The notes below the pieces were generated by a model. It was not told the DNA's origin and did not search any database. It saw only the letters and a program-made list of their open reading frames with translations. From Pseudomonas khorasanensis (GTDB taxonomy: Bacteria > Pseudomonadota > Gammaproteobacteria > Pseudomonadales > Pseudomonadaceae): a stretch of 64,000 nt of DNA. Positions 8,691-15,457 of the stretch are shown here, piece by piece (positions within the stretch are counted from its first letter, which is position 1; the number at the start of each line of letters is the position of its first letter). The stretch is taken from positions 558,001 through 622,000 of the forward strand of contig NZ_JABWQP020000001.1 of NCBI RefSeq assembly GCF_014268505.2. Reading direction: 5' to 3'. A program made the translations under genes and the position numbers.

Positions 8691-8817
8691 TGTGGTCGCT
8701 CCTGATGGGCTCATTGAGGTAGAACCCAATCTTGACGGCGCGGGCCAACACTGGCTTTTATTCAGATTTAACGACAGGATTACGAATCCTTCACGTGCCA
8801 CACACCTTTAGACATGG

Positions 8818-9363
8818 ATGCCCAGCATGATTCGTAACGCCTTTGTTGCTGCAAGTGTGCTTTTGGTTTTGACCGGCTGCGTCTCGGCGCCACCGTTGAA
8901 TTTTTCCGTCGACGGCGTGCAAGCCAGCACACAAAAGCTTGATGCCGATCTACGTGCTACGTCGGTGTCCTACGCCAGCCCTTCGGAAAAGACCGGTGAC
9001 TTGCCTTCCTATGGCGAAGCCGTGCCGCAACTATGGCAAAGCGCGCTGCAGGAAAGCTTGAACCGTGCCACGGTGTTTGATGACGACTCGAGCAACAAGG
9101 TGAACCTACTGGTTAAAATCCTGGAACTGGACGTGCCCGCCGGCGGCATCACCATGACCACCACGTCGATGGCGCGTTACCAACTGGTGAGCCGCAAGAC
9201 GGGCAAGGTGTTGTTCGAAAAGGACGTCGCAGCGATCGGCGAAGTCCCGCCGGGTTATGCGTTTTCGGGTCTGGTAAGAATCAAAGAATCAATCAACCGC
9301 GCGGTGCAAAACAACATCCGCAGTTTTCTAACCAGCCTGAACAGCGCCAGCCTCGCGCGCTGA
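8818..9363 (+). CDS. Putative outer- or inner-membrane lipoprotein
   Basis: A 181-residue protein with a lipoprotein signal: a basic start (MIRN), a hydrophobic core, and lipobox LTGC with the lipidated Cys at 21. The residue after Cys is Val rather than Asp, which favours sorting to the outer membrane. The mature part is soluble, with NLLVKILELDVPAGGITMTT and YQLVSRKTGKVLFEKDVAAIGE strands typical of small lipoproteins that assemble in the envelope. No family name is certain. ATG at 8827 is an alternative start that keeps the signal peptide. It stands alone, with no clear operon partner. Confidence 0.75.
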   Translation: MPSMIRNAFVAASVLLVLTGCVSAPPLNFSVDGVQASTQKLDADLRATSVSYASPSEKTGDLPSYGEAVPQLWQSALQESLNRATVFDDDSSNKVNLLVKILELDVPAGGITMTTTSMARYQLVSRKTGKVLFEKDVAAIGEVPPGYAFSGLVRIKESINRAVQNNIRSFLTSLNSASLAR

Positions 9364-9412
9364 ATTCGAAACGCCGTGTAGGTGCAAGACCCAGCACGGC
9401 GAGTACTGGTGA

Positions 9413-9769
9413 TCAATCAGTGGGCTCAACGTTATCCAACGCTTTGTTCACCGCCAGTTCCCCCAGCATGACCACCTGCGCAATACCCAACAGGGTATTG
9501 CGCCGTGAGCCTTCCAGCATCCCAGCAAAATCACCTAGCATCACCGTGGCGGAGGCCAGGGATTCACATGCGTTAACCAGCAGCGATTCGGTGTCGGACT
9601 GCGGATTGACCATAAACAGAGTGTTGGGTCTATAGGGCGTGGCGTTGATCGCTGGCGCGAGGTAATGATCGAGTGCGCGCTCGGCCGCGTCGTGAAGCTT
9701 TCTTGAACCGAAGGACTCATAAGGCGATGCCGGGTCAGTGACCGGTGGGTGTGATGGTGTCGTTGACAT
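9413..9769 (-). CDS. DUF6124-like small protein (second of a tandem pair)
   Basis: A 118-residue soluble protein. It shares its architecture with the next gene upstream: a Pro-rich start, an (H/K)DAA.RA.(D/N).YL helix, a hydrophobic strand, then ESLLV.ACESLA.A and a C-terminal helix with Q.VMLGEL.VN..LDN. I recall this pattern as DUF6124, common in Pseudomonas and without known function. Start 9769 is chosen over the longer frame because GGAG lies nine bases upstream and the N-terminus then matches that of its neighbour. It lies 112 bases after the stop of the paralogue, with a 20-base palindrome in the gap. Confidence 0.75.
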   Translation of the reverse strand: MSTTPSHPPVTDPASPYESFGSRKLHDAAERALDHYLAPAINATPYRPNTLFMVNPQSDTESLLVNACESLASATVMLGDFAGMLEGSRRNTLLGIAQVVMLGELAVNKALDNVEPTD

Positions 9770-9818
9770 CAGCTGAAACTCCGATGAGAGCCGCTTGAGC
9801 GTCTGGGTATGAGAATGC

Positions 9819-9838
9819 CGCGCCACGGCCGTGGCGCG
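9819..9838. repeat. Perfect 20-base palindrome between the DUF6124 genes
   Basis: CGCGCCACGG followed directly by its complement, with no loop, in the gap between the tandem genes. It could be a short terminator or attenuator hairpin separating the two genes, or a REP-type relic. Confidence 0.5.
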
Positions 9839-9881
9839 TGCGCTGGTAATGAGGGAGCACGCCCCCTCATGCCTCGGTTCG

Positions 9882-10247
9882 CTAGTTCGACACGCGTCGG
9901 CTGTCGAGCACGCGATTGACGATCAGCTCACTCAACATGATCACCTGCTGCAACATCAGCAACGAACGACGCTGTGGGAGGTCAATCACGCCACCGAGCT
10001 CGCGGGCCATGTCGTTGGCGGCTGCCAGTGATTCACAGGCTTCGACGAGCAACGTCTCCTCGTCCACCGTGGGATCGATGAGAAAGATCCTGCCTGGCTG
10101 GCGCTTGGGAATCGTCGTCTTGAGCGTCTGAGGGTCGAGATAGAAGTTGATGGCACGAGCGGCCGCATCTTTTATTCGCTGAGGTTCCAGAGCGGGGTCG
10201 TACGGAATCGAATCGGCTTCTGGCGGGTTTGGCGTTACTTTGAACAT
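9882..10247 (-). CDS. DUF6124-like small protein (first of a tandem pair)
   Basis: A 121-residue paralogue of the downstream gene, starting MFKVTPNPPE. The shared core is AAARAINFYL, TLLVEACESLAAAND and LQQVIMLSELIVNRVLD. There are no signal or membrane segments, so it is probably cytoplasmic and helical. Divergence between the two copies is high, which points to an old duplication. Such genes occur in several copies in Pseudomonas genomes, often beside structured non-coding repeats, and the spacer just upstream (10283-10499) holds exactly such structure. Function unknown. Confidence 0.75.
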   Translation of the reverse strand: MFKVTPNPPEADSIPYDPALEPQRIKDAAARAINFYLDPQTLKTTIPKRQPGRIFLIDPTVDEETLLVEACESLAAANDMARELGGVIDLPQRRSLLMLQQVIMLSELIVNRVLDSRRVSN

Positions 10248-10282
10248 TGATGACTCTCTACCTTGAAGGAATGAAGAGCCGT

Positions 10283-10499
10283 CACCATCGCTACCAAACG
10301 ATGGGTGGCGGCCACACGCGGGTTGGTAGACCGGTCAAGATAGTTAACCCCGGCGCTCACGAATGAGCCCCACGCATGGCCACCATATAGAGCTGAGCCT
10401 CAAAAAAGAGGCCGCATAAAGGGGCGCCATATAACTATCAAGAAACGGGCTACCAAACCCGATCACTGTTTTGCAGTGACAGGGAAACGATATAGCCCG
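10283..10499. repeat. Inverted pair of a structured intergenic element
   Basis: Two diverged copies of one element face each other. Copy A is on the plus strand (10319-10351: CGGGTTGGTAG...AAGATAGTTAA..CCCC). Copy B is on the minus strand (10421-10461: CGGGTTTGGTAG...TTGATAGTTA...GCGCCCC). Each has its own hairpin at the same side: CACCATCG/CGATGGGTG around 10283-10306 for A, and TCACTG/CAGTGA at 10463-10479 for B. Copy B is also enclosed by CGGGCTA (10446-10452) and TAGCCCG (10493-10499). The rest of the spacer to 10894 has a GTCAGT/ACTGAC hairpin (10678-10693) but no gene I can support. Confidence 0.55.
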
Positions 10500-10894
10500 A
10501 CCGATAGCCGTGTAAGCCGGCGGATTCTGAAGTACCCGTAGGCAGCGGCGCAAGGCGTTGTAGGCTTTTTGGAGTAACAGTTGGTGTAATTTAAACGCGA
10601 TTGCCCAGTCGTGTTTATTCGCTGGTCAACTTGTATGGCAATGTTAACGCCGCCGCTGGGCGGGCCTGTTAACAGCGGTCAGTTCTGACTGACGCGAGAC
10701 GTTCGTGTGCTCGATTTTGCGGTACTCGATGAAGCGTACGAGCCGAGGTACACCAGTCTGCTGGATCCTGATTATCGTTTGAAGCGAGACCGCAAGAGAT
10801 TTTTGCGCACACTTCACCAGAAGATCACTAGGCCCGGTACTACCGAGAGAGGAACGCGAATACCCTTTGGTTTTAGCTCGACTCAATCTCACGC

Positions 10895-11248
10895 TTAGTG
10901 TCGAATGGCGAAGTCGTCCTTGAGCACAAATTCCATTCCAATGCCCACGCCTCTGAGCACTTCGGTCACGCGGTCGATAAAGATTTCACCTTGCTCGGGC
11001 AGTTCATAAAGGCCGTTGATACGGATCTTTGGTTTTTTGCCCTTGGCTGGCGCGTAGCTTTCCAGCAGTTCGCCGCTCTCGATGAAGGCGATGTAGGTGT
11101 TGATCTTCTCCTGTAGCAACAACAGGTGTTCACCCTGTTGAGCTTTGTCGCCCCATTCCAGATGATCAGTGATGACGAGTACGACATTGTCGGGTTCCCA
11201 CTCGAGCACTGCGGTGATGTCGACTACTTTGGTTTCGATGATGGACAT
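10895..11248 (-). CDS. DUF6572-like protein, candidate immunity protein 2
   Basis: A 117-residue acidic protein. It shares its core with the gene just upstream: a strand of the form V.L.I.DHLEWGDK.QQGEHLL, then LQEKIN.YIAFIESGE, a second strand of the form I.G.YEL.EQGE.F.D.V, and a GIG.EFVLK end. This matches the DUF6572 pattern as I remember it. Start 11248 is chosen because it restores alignment with the paralogue; the longer frame runs through the spacer. It lies downstream of a nuclease-type bacteriocin gene in the same direction, so it could be a second immunity or orphan immunity gene. This role is inferred. Confidence 0.7.
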   Translation of the reverse strand: MSIIETKVVDITAVLEWEPDNVVLVITDHLEWGDKAQQGEHLLLLQEKINTYIAFIESGELLESYAPAKGKKPKIRINGLYELPEQGEIFIDRVTEVLRGVGIGMEFVLKDDFAIRH

Positions 11249-11324
11249 ATTGTCCCTCAGGCAGATGCAGTTATTCAGGTGTGGCCTGCTGGAACGGCCG
11301 GATTGTTCATGATCACGATGCCAG

Positions 11325-11663
11325 TTACTCCGCTTTGAGCACAAATTCGAATCCAATCCCCACTTCCTTCAAGGTCTCGGCCACGCTATCTACGAACAAC
11401 TCGCCTTGCTCGGACAACTCGTATTTGCCTTGAACACGAATGACGGGGGATTTGCCGAGTGCACCGGGGATCTCGGTGTAGATTTCACCGCTTTCGATGA
11501 AGGCGATGTAATTGTTGATCTTCTCCTGCAGCACAAGCAGGTGCTCTCCTTGTTGGGTTTTGTCACCCCACTCGAGATGATCAGCAATGCCCAGGATGAT
11601 TTTGTTGTCGTCCCACTTTGGGATGCCCCACATGTCGATGGTTTTAGCGTCTATTACGGACAT
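11325..11663 (-). CDS. DUF6572-like protein, candidate immunity protein 1
   Basis: A 112-residue acidic protein beginning MSVIDAKT, 18 bases after the toxin stop and on the same strand. AAGGA lies seven bases before the ATG. It is paralogous to the next gene, with the same GDKTQQGEHLL and IAFIESGE segments. Small acidic proteins placed directly after pyocin-type nucleases normally bind and neutralise the toxic domain, and this position is the main reason for calling it a candidate immunity protein. It does not resemble the colicin E-type Im family. Another use as a general DUF6572 protein cannot be excluded. Confidence 0.72.
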   Translation of the reverse strand: MSVIDAKTIDMWGIPKWDDNKIILGIADHLEWGDKTQQGEHLLVLQEKINNYIAFIESGEIYTEIPGALGKSPVIRVQGKYELSEQGELFVDSVAETLKEVGIGFEFVLKAE

Positions 11664-11681
11664 TTAAGATCCTTGGTTCTC

Positions 11682-12878
11682 TTATTTTTGCGGAGGCCGC
11701 AAGATTTCTACTCGGGTGGGCGGGATTTGGGTGCCACCGGGAAAGCCAGGTTTGCCCTTGCCCATGATTCGGCCACCGCTCTGTTCGATTTCCGGAAACG
11801 CGCGCTTTTGATTACGGGTCAGCGGTGCCGTTTCAGAGGCTTTGCACTCGATGCATGCGATGTCGCCATTTGCATCTCGGCCTATCATATCGAGACGGGT
11901 TCGGGTGCCGCTCTGTGTTTTTATCGTGACTTGCTGACCGGACTCTTCCATCTCTTCGGAAAAGCCGCTGTAAGCTTCATCCTCGAAGGCGGCGCCCGCC
12001 GCCTTGTTCTTCTCTAGCTGCGTGCTGAGCACGATGTAGATCGGCTCAAGCCCCGCATCCTCCGGGAACCAGATGATCGCATCCTGGAACTCAGGTGGGT
12101 GCGCGGGGTTGGCCAGCAGCGTGTCCGACTGTGGTGTCGGCGGATAAACCCATACGGGAGGTAGCTGAGGGGCGCCTGCCAAGGCTGGAATTCCCAGCAC
12201 TCCATCCGGACTGGCAGCGGGCGTCCACGTTAGTCCTATGCCGTTGCCAATGTTGGCTATGAATTTTTCGCCGTTTTTCTGAGCTTTGATGACCGGGACA
12301 TTCTCCCAGTCCTTTTTGCCGCCCGTATAAAAGCCGTAGGCGTTGACGGAGCCGTCCGGCAACGTTTTTACGTTGACACGCACGCGCGTTCGGCCGGTTT
12401 CAAGCGTGGCGTATTGCTCGTCCTTATAGAAGGCACTGTCCGGGGCAATGCTGGTGTTGGGCATCAATAGCGCAACGGTGCCCACGGCAGCGCCTGCTGC
12501 CATGGCGCCTGCGCCGTCGAGTAGGCCTAGCGCGAGTGAGCCACCTAGCCGTTGGGCAATGGCACTGCCGGTTGCGGAGCCGCCAACAAACTGGAGGGAC
12601 GTGCCTTCGGCAGTAATGGCTGCGCCAGTGGCCAAAACGGCCCATAGCCCGTAGTCGGTCAGCTTTTCAACGGGGACGAACCCTGTCGGGTTGCTGTGGT
12701 TGATTTCGCCGTCGGGCAGGTTGCAGCTTTTGGCGAAGACGCAGCCCTTTAGGTCGGGTTTGGTGTCCGGCGCTGGCGGGAGGTCTTTGTATTGCGCCCA
12801 GTGTTGGGCGTTTAGGTCGACGGGTTCGACGCCGGTGTTGCGATAGCCCTTAGGTGGGTTGGGGACGTAGCCGCTCAA
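11682..12878 (-). CDS. Pyocin-S-domain protein with a C-terminal PD-(D/E)xK-type nuclease
   Basis: About 398 residues, taking a TTG start at 12878 with AAGGA eight bases upstream; the longer ATG frame adds 43 residues of non-coding appearance. The middle part carries the Pyocin_S domain, with WTPA, a VWVYPPTP stretch, FQDAIIWFPEDAGLEPIYIV and Ala/Gly-rich helices before it. The end is a likely restriction-type nuclease: RLDMIG (Asp330), IECKAS (Glu344, Lys346) and TAPLTRNQ. There is no TonB-receptor-binding or long translocation domain as in classical S-pyocins, and no PAAR motif is seen. Two candidate immunity genes follow. Delivery route is unknown; contact-dependent or type VI export is possible. 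Confidence 0.8.
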   Translation of the reverse strand: MSGYVPNPPKGYRNTGVEPVDLNAQHWAQYKDLPPAPDTKPDLKGCVFAKSCNLPDGEINHSNPTGFVPVEKLTDYGLWAVLATGAAITAEGTSLQFVGGSATGSAIAQRLGGSLALGLLDGAGAMAAGAAVGTVALLMPNTSIAPDSAFYKDEQYATLETGRTRVRVNVKTLPDGSVNAYGFYTGGKKDWENVPVIKAQKNGEKFIANIGNGIGLTWTPAASPDGVLGIPALAGAPQLPPVWVYPPTPQSDTLLANPAHPPEFQDAIIWFPEDAGLEPIYIVLSTQLEKNKAAGAAFEDEAYSGFSEEMEESGQQVTIKTQSGTRTRLDMIGRDANGDIACIECKASETAPLTRNQKRAFPEIEQSGGRIMGKGKPGFPGGTQIPPTRVEILRPPQK

Positions 12879-13051
12879 TCCTTGGTTCCTTGTTCTGGTC
12901 CTGTTTGAACGGGGAGAAGGGTGACAGCCAGTGTTTGTAGTGGCAATTAGTGGCGCTTTGACTTCAGATCTTTGGGCCTTAATCTCTCTGGCTGATTTGC
13001 TCAGCAATGTATGAACATCGGCATGAGTGACCGTCTATCGAGTCAGACATA

Positions 13052-13432
13052 TCAGGAAATTCCAGCTTCGCGCATTGCAACGGCAACGCAGTCAAGCAAC
13101 TCATCCGCCGCAAAGGGTTTGTGCAGGCAAGCAATGACACCGGCTGCGTGGGACTTGGCGCAGGGCAGATCCCTTTGATGCGCCGACACAAAAATCACCG
13201 GTCTGCACCATCCCGACGCCCGTAGCTGCGCATGCATCTGCAGGCCGCTCATTCCAGGCATTTGAATGTCGGAGATCAAACAATGGGTCTGTGCGGGGCC
13301 CTCTGATTCGAGGTATTGCGCAGGTCCTGCATAACTGAGCACCTCATAACCGCAGGCGCGCAGCAAGCTGCTCAGCGACGCGCGAATTGCCTCGTCGTCG
13401 TCCACCACCGCGATCACATACGTCTCGTGCAT
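13052..13432 (-). CDS. Single-domain response regulator (FixJ-like receiver)
   Basis: A 126-residue CheY-like receiver with no output domain. The acidic pocket is VVDDDE near residue 10-14, the phosphorylation site is Asp55 (LISDIQMPG), Thr/Ser is at FVSAH and Lys is at HKPF (105). Start 13432 is chosen because the longer frame reads through the upstream palindrome and the GlxA gene. It probably takes phosphate from the large histidine kinase encoded at 15458-20956, or diverts it. A 16-base palindrome (13510-13525) lies about 80 bases upstream of the start, in position for a promoter site. Confidence 0.85.
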   Translation of the reverse strand: MHETYVIAVVDDDEAIRASLSSLLRACGYEVLSYAGPAQYLESEGPAQTHCLISDIQMPGMSGLQMHAQLRASGWCRPVIFVSAHQRDLPCAKSHAAGVIACLHKPFAADELLDCVAVAMREAGIS

Positions 13433-13509
13433 AACGCTCCCGGGCCGGGCGGCCGAGCTGGGTGACTCCTGTCGTTCTTGCACCATACGCCGATGGCAAT
13501 CGGGCAAAA

Positions 13510-13525
13510 CTATACGTAGGTATAG
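13510..13525. promoter_or_regulatory. Palindrome upstream of the lone receiver gene
   Basis: CTATAC and GTATAG arms flank a four-base spacer. The site lies between the receiver gene and the end of the GlxA-type gene. A near-copy sits upstream of the NDH-2/MBL operon. It is a candidate target of the FixJ/LuxR-type regulator at 14749; the pairing is inferred. Confidence 0.45.
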
Positions 13526-13544
13526 CGGCGAGTGCGGGGGCGGG

Positions 13545-14549
13545 TCAGCCTTCGCGGCTGAAGCGGCTGCGGTAGTCGCGCGGTGAGATCGACAGGTGAC
13601 GCTGGAAGCAGACGCGCAGGTGTTCTTCGTCACTGAAGCCGCAGAGGCGGGCGATTCGTTCGATTTTATGCGGGGAGTTTTCCAGCAGGCGCTTGGCGGC
13701 TTCGAGGCGGAACAGCTCAAGCGCTTTCGACGGTGTGCGCCCGGTGCGCAACTTATAGACACGGGTGAAATTACGCAGGCTCATCGCGGCTTGCTCGGCG
13801 AGGCGTTCAACGGACAGTTGGGGGTCGCCGAGGCGGTCCATCACCCACAGGTGCAGATCATCGAACAGTGAACCGTCCCGCGTCTGCGATTGCAGCAGTG
13901 TGCTGTATTGCGCCTGTCCGCCGGGACGCTTGATGTAGACCACCAGCTCGCGCGCCACTTGCAAGGTCACTTCGTGGCCGGCATCGGCCTCGACCAGCGC
14001 CAAAGCCAGATCGATGCCGGCAGTCACTCCGGCCGAGGTCCACACGTTGCCTTGCTGAATGAAAATCGCATCGGCGTCTACCTCGATCGCCGGAAAACGT
14101 TCGCGCAGGGCGTCGCACATGGCCCAGTGAGTAGCGGCGCGGTAGCCGTCGAGCAAACCGGCCTGAGCCAGCAGAAACGCGCCGCTGCACACCGAGACCA
14201 CGCGGCGGGCGAGTTGGGCGTGGGCGTGCAGCCAGTCGGTCAGTTCGCCGTGTTCGTCGAGGGTCTGGCAGATGTCGGGAGCGCCAGGCACGACCAAAGT
14301 ATCCTGCGCGGCCATGTCGAGCGTGCCCAACGACCGTGTGTCGATGGCCAGGCCTTCGACGGTATGGATCAAACCGCCCGACAGACTGGCGGTGTGCAGT
14401 TGATAACCGCGCTGACCGCGCTCGGCCAAGGCTTTGCTCGCGGCCCAGAACACGGTCTGTGCGCCGCTGAGGTCAAGCAGGCTCATGCGTGGGTAGGCGA
14501 TGAACACGACGTCGCGCGTAGCTGGGGTTGAAGCGGGAAGGGTGGACAT
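13545..14549 (-). CDS. GlxA-family AraC-type transcriptional regulator
   Basis: About 334 residues. The N-terminal DJ-1/PfpI-like amidase domain contains VVFIAYPRMSLLDLSGAQTV, and the VCSGAFLLAQAGLLDG nucleophile-elbow region carries Cys in the position of the PfpI nucleophile. The C-terminal double AraC HTH includes SLRNFTRVYKLRTGRTP and ARLCGFSDEEHLRVCFQRH. Members of this family sense small metabolites or amine signals. Start 14549 or 14558 is plausible; the longer frame is unlikely coding. It is divergent from the response regulator at 14749. It resembles the second GlxA-type gene at 41305, but only in family features. Confidence 0.88.
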   Translation of the reverse strand: MSTLPASTPATRDVVFIAYPRMSLLDLSGAQTVFWAASKALAERGQRGYQLHTASLSGGLIHTVEGLAIDTRSLGTLDMAAQDTLVVPGAPDICQTLDEHGELTDWLHAHAQLARRVVSVCSGAFLLAQAGLLDGYRAATHWAMCDALRERFPAIEVDADAIFIQQGNVWTSAGVTAGIDLALALVEADAGHEVTLQVARELVVYIKRPGGQAQYSTLLQSQTRDGSLFDDLHLWVMDRLGDPQLSVERLAEQAAMSLRNFTRVYKLRTGRTPSKALELFRLEAAKRLLENSPHKIERIARLCGFSDEEHLRVCFQRHLSISPRDYRSRFSREG

Positions 14550-14748
14550 TGCCGGCATGCCTGTTTGAAGCGCTGAATGCGGAACTGCATCTGTCTGGCC
14601 GATTTTCAGGGGTTTCTGGCCAGTCGGCAATGGCGGCGCCTGATAGCCTGATCGCTGACCGTCTGGCCGGTGTCTGGCTGCGGTTGCCATCCCGAACTAG
14701 ATTTATTGACCAGCCCATTGCGCGCTGCGATTTCGCCGAGGAGACACA

Positions 14749-15417
14749 ATGACCTGGCCGCATCCCAATCCTGCGCAAAGCCCCCACGCGCCGAAGGAAC
14801 CGGTGGTGTACGTGGTCGATGACGATGTCTCGATGCGCCAGGCGCTCGACGGCCTGCTGCGCTCCGTCGGCTTGCAGGTGCAGACCTTCGACACGGCCCG
14901 GGACTTCCTGGCTTCGGCCCAGCGTGACGTGCCTGGTTGCCTGGTGCTCGATGTGCGCTTGCGCGGCGAAAGCGGCCTGACATTCCAGGAACAGATGGAA
15001 AAGAACGGCCTGCGCATTCCCGTCGTGTTCATGACCGGCCACGGCGATATCGCCATGAGCGTGAAGGCCATGAAGGCCGGTGCGGTGGACTTTCTGGCCA
15101 AGCCGTTCCGTGATCAGGACATGCTCGACGCGGTGGCCAGTGCGCTGACCCGCGACAGCGCACGGCTGGCCGCCGAACACGCTGGCGCCGTCCTGCGCCG
15201 GGCCTACGACACCTTGACCGGGCGTGAGCGCGAGGTGCTCGGCTTCGTCATTGCCGGCCTGATGAACAAGCAGATTGCCGGGCAACTCAATCTCAGCGAG
15301 GTGACCGTCAAGGTCCATCGAGGCCAGGTCATGCGCAAGCTGGCCGCACGCTCGGTCGCGGACCTTGTGCGTATCGCTGAAGCGCTGGGCATCGAGCCTG
15401 TGCATCGAAGCCACTGA
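14749..15417 (+). CDS. FixJ/NarL-family response regulator
   Basis: A 222-residue two-domain regulator. The receiver has VVYVVDDD at 19-26, phosphorylation Asp68 in LVLDVRLRG, FMTGHG and AKPF with the conserved Lys. The C-terminal LuxR-type HTH (about 157-215) reads LTGREREVLGFVIAGLMNKQIA and VTVKVHRGQVMRKL. It is 40 bases upstream of the giant sensor kinase on the same strand, so the two form a two-component operon. The FixJ-type output and an orphan receiver next door suggest a branched phosphorelay. Candidate DNA sites are the palindromes at 13510 and 8548. Confidence 0.92.
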   Translation: MTWPHPNPAQSPHAPKEPVVYVVDDDVSMRQALDGLLRSVGLQVQTFDTARDFLASAQRDVPGCLVLDVRLRGESGLTFQEQMEKNGLRIPVVFMTGHGDIAMSVKAMKAGAVDFLAKPFRDQDMLDAVASALTRDSARLAAEHAGAVLRRAYDTLTGREREVLGFVIAGLMNKQIAGQLNLSEVTVKVHRGQVMRKLAARSVADLVRIAEALGIEPVHRSH

Positions 15418-15457
15418 ACAGCGTTCCCTTCGTTGAGCAACCGCAGGTCATGCCACC

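Noticed and set aside
10707..10898. A 63-codon plus-strand frame in the spacer before the DUF6572-like genes
   Set aside because: It has no ribosome site or family resemblance, and the codon use is neutral.
12879..13007. The 43-residue extension of the toxin gene to an upstream ATG
   Set aside because: The TTG at 12878 has a good AAGGA at eight bases, and the extension has no hydrophobic or conserved features.
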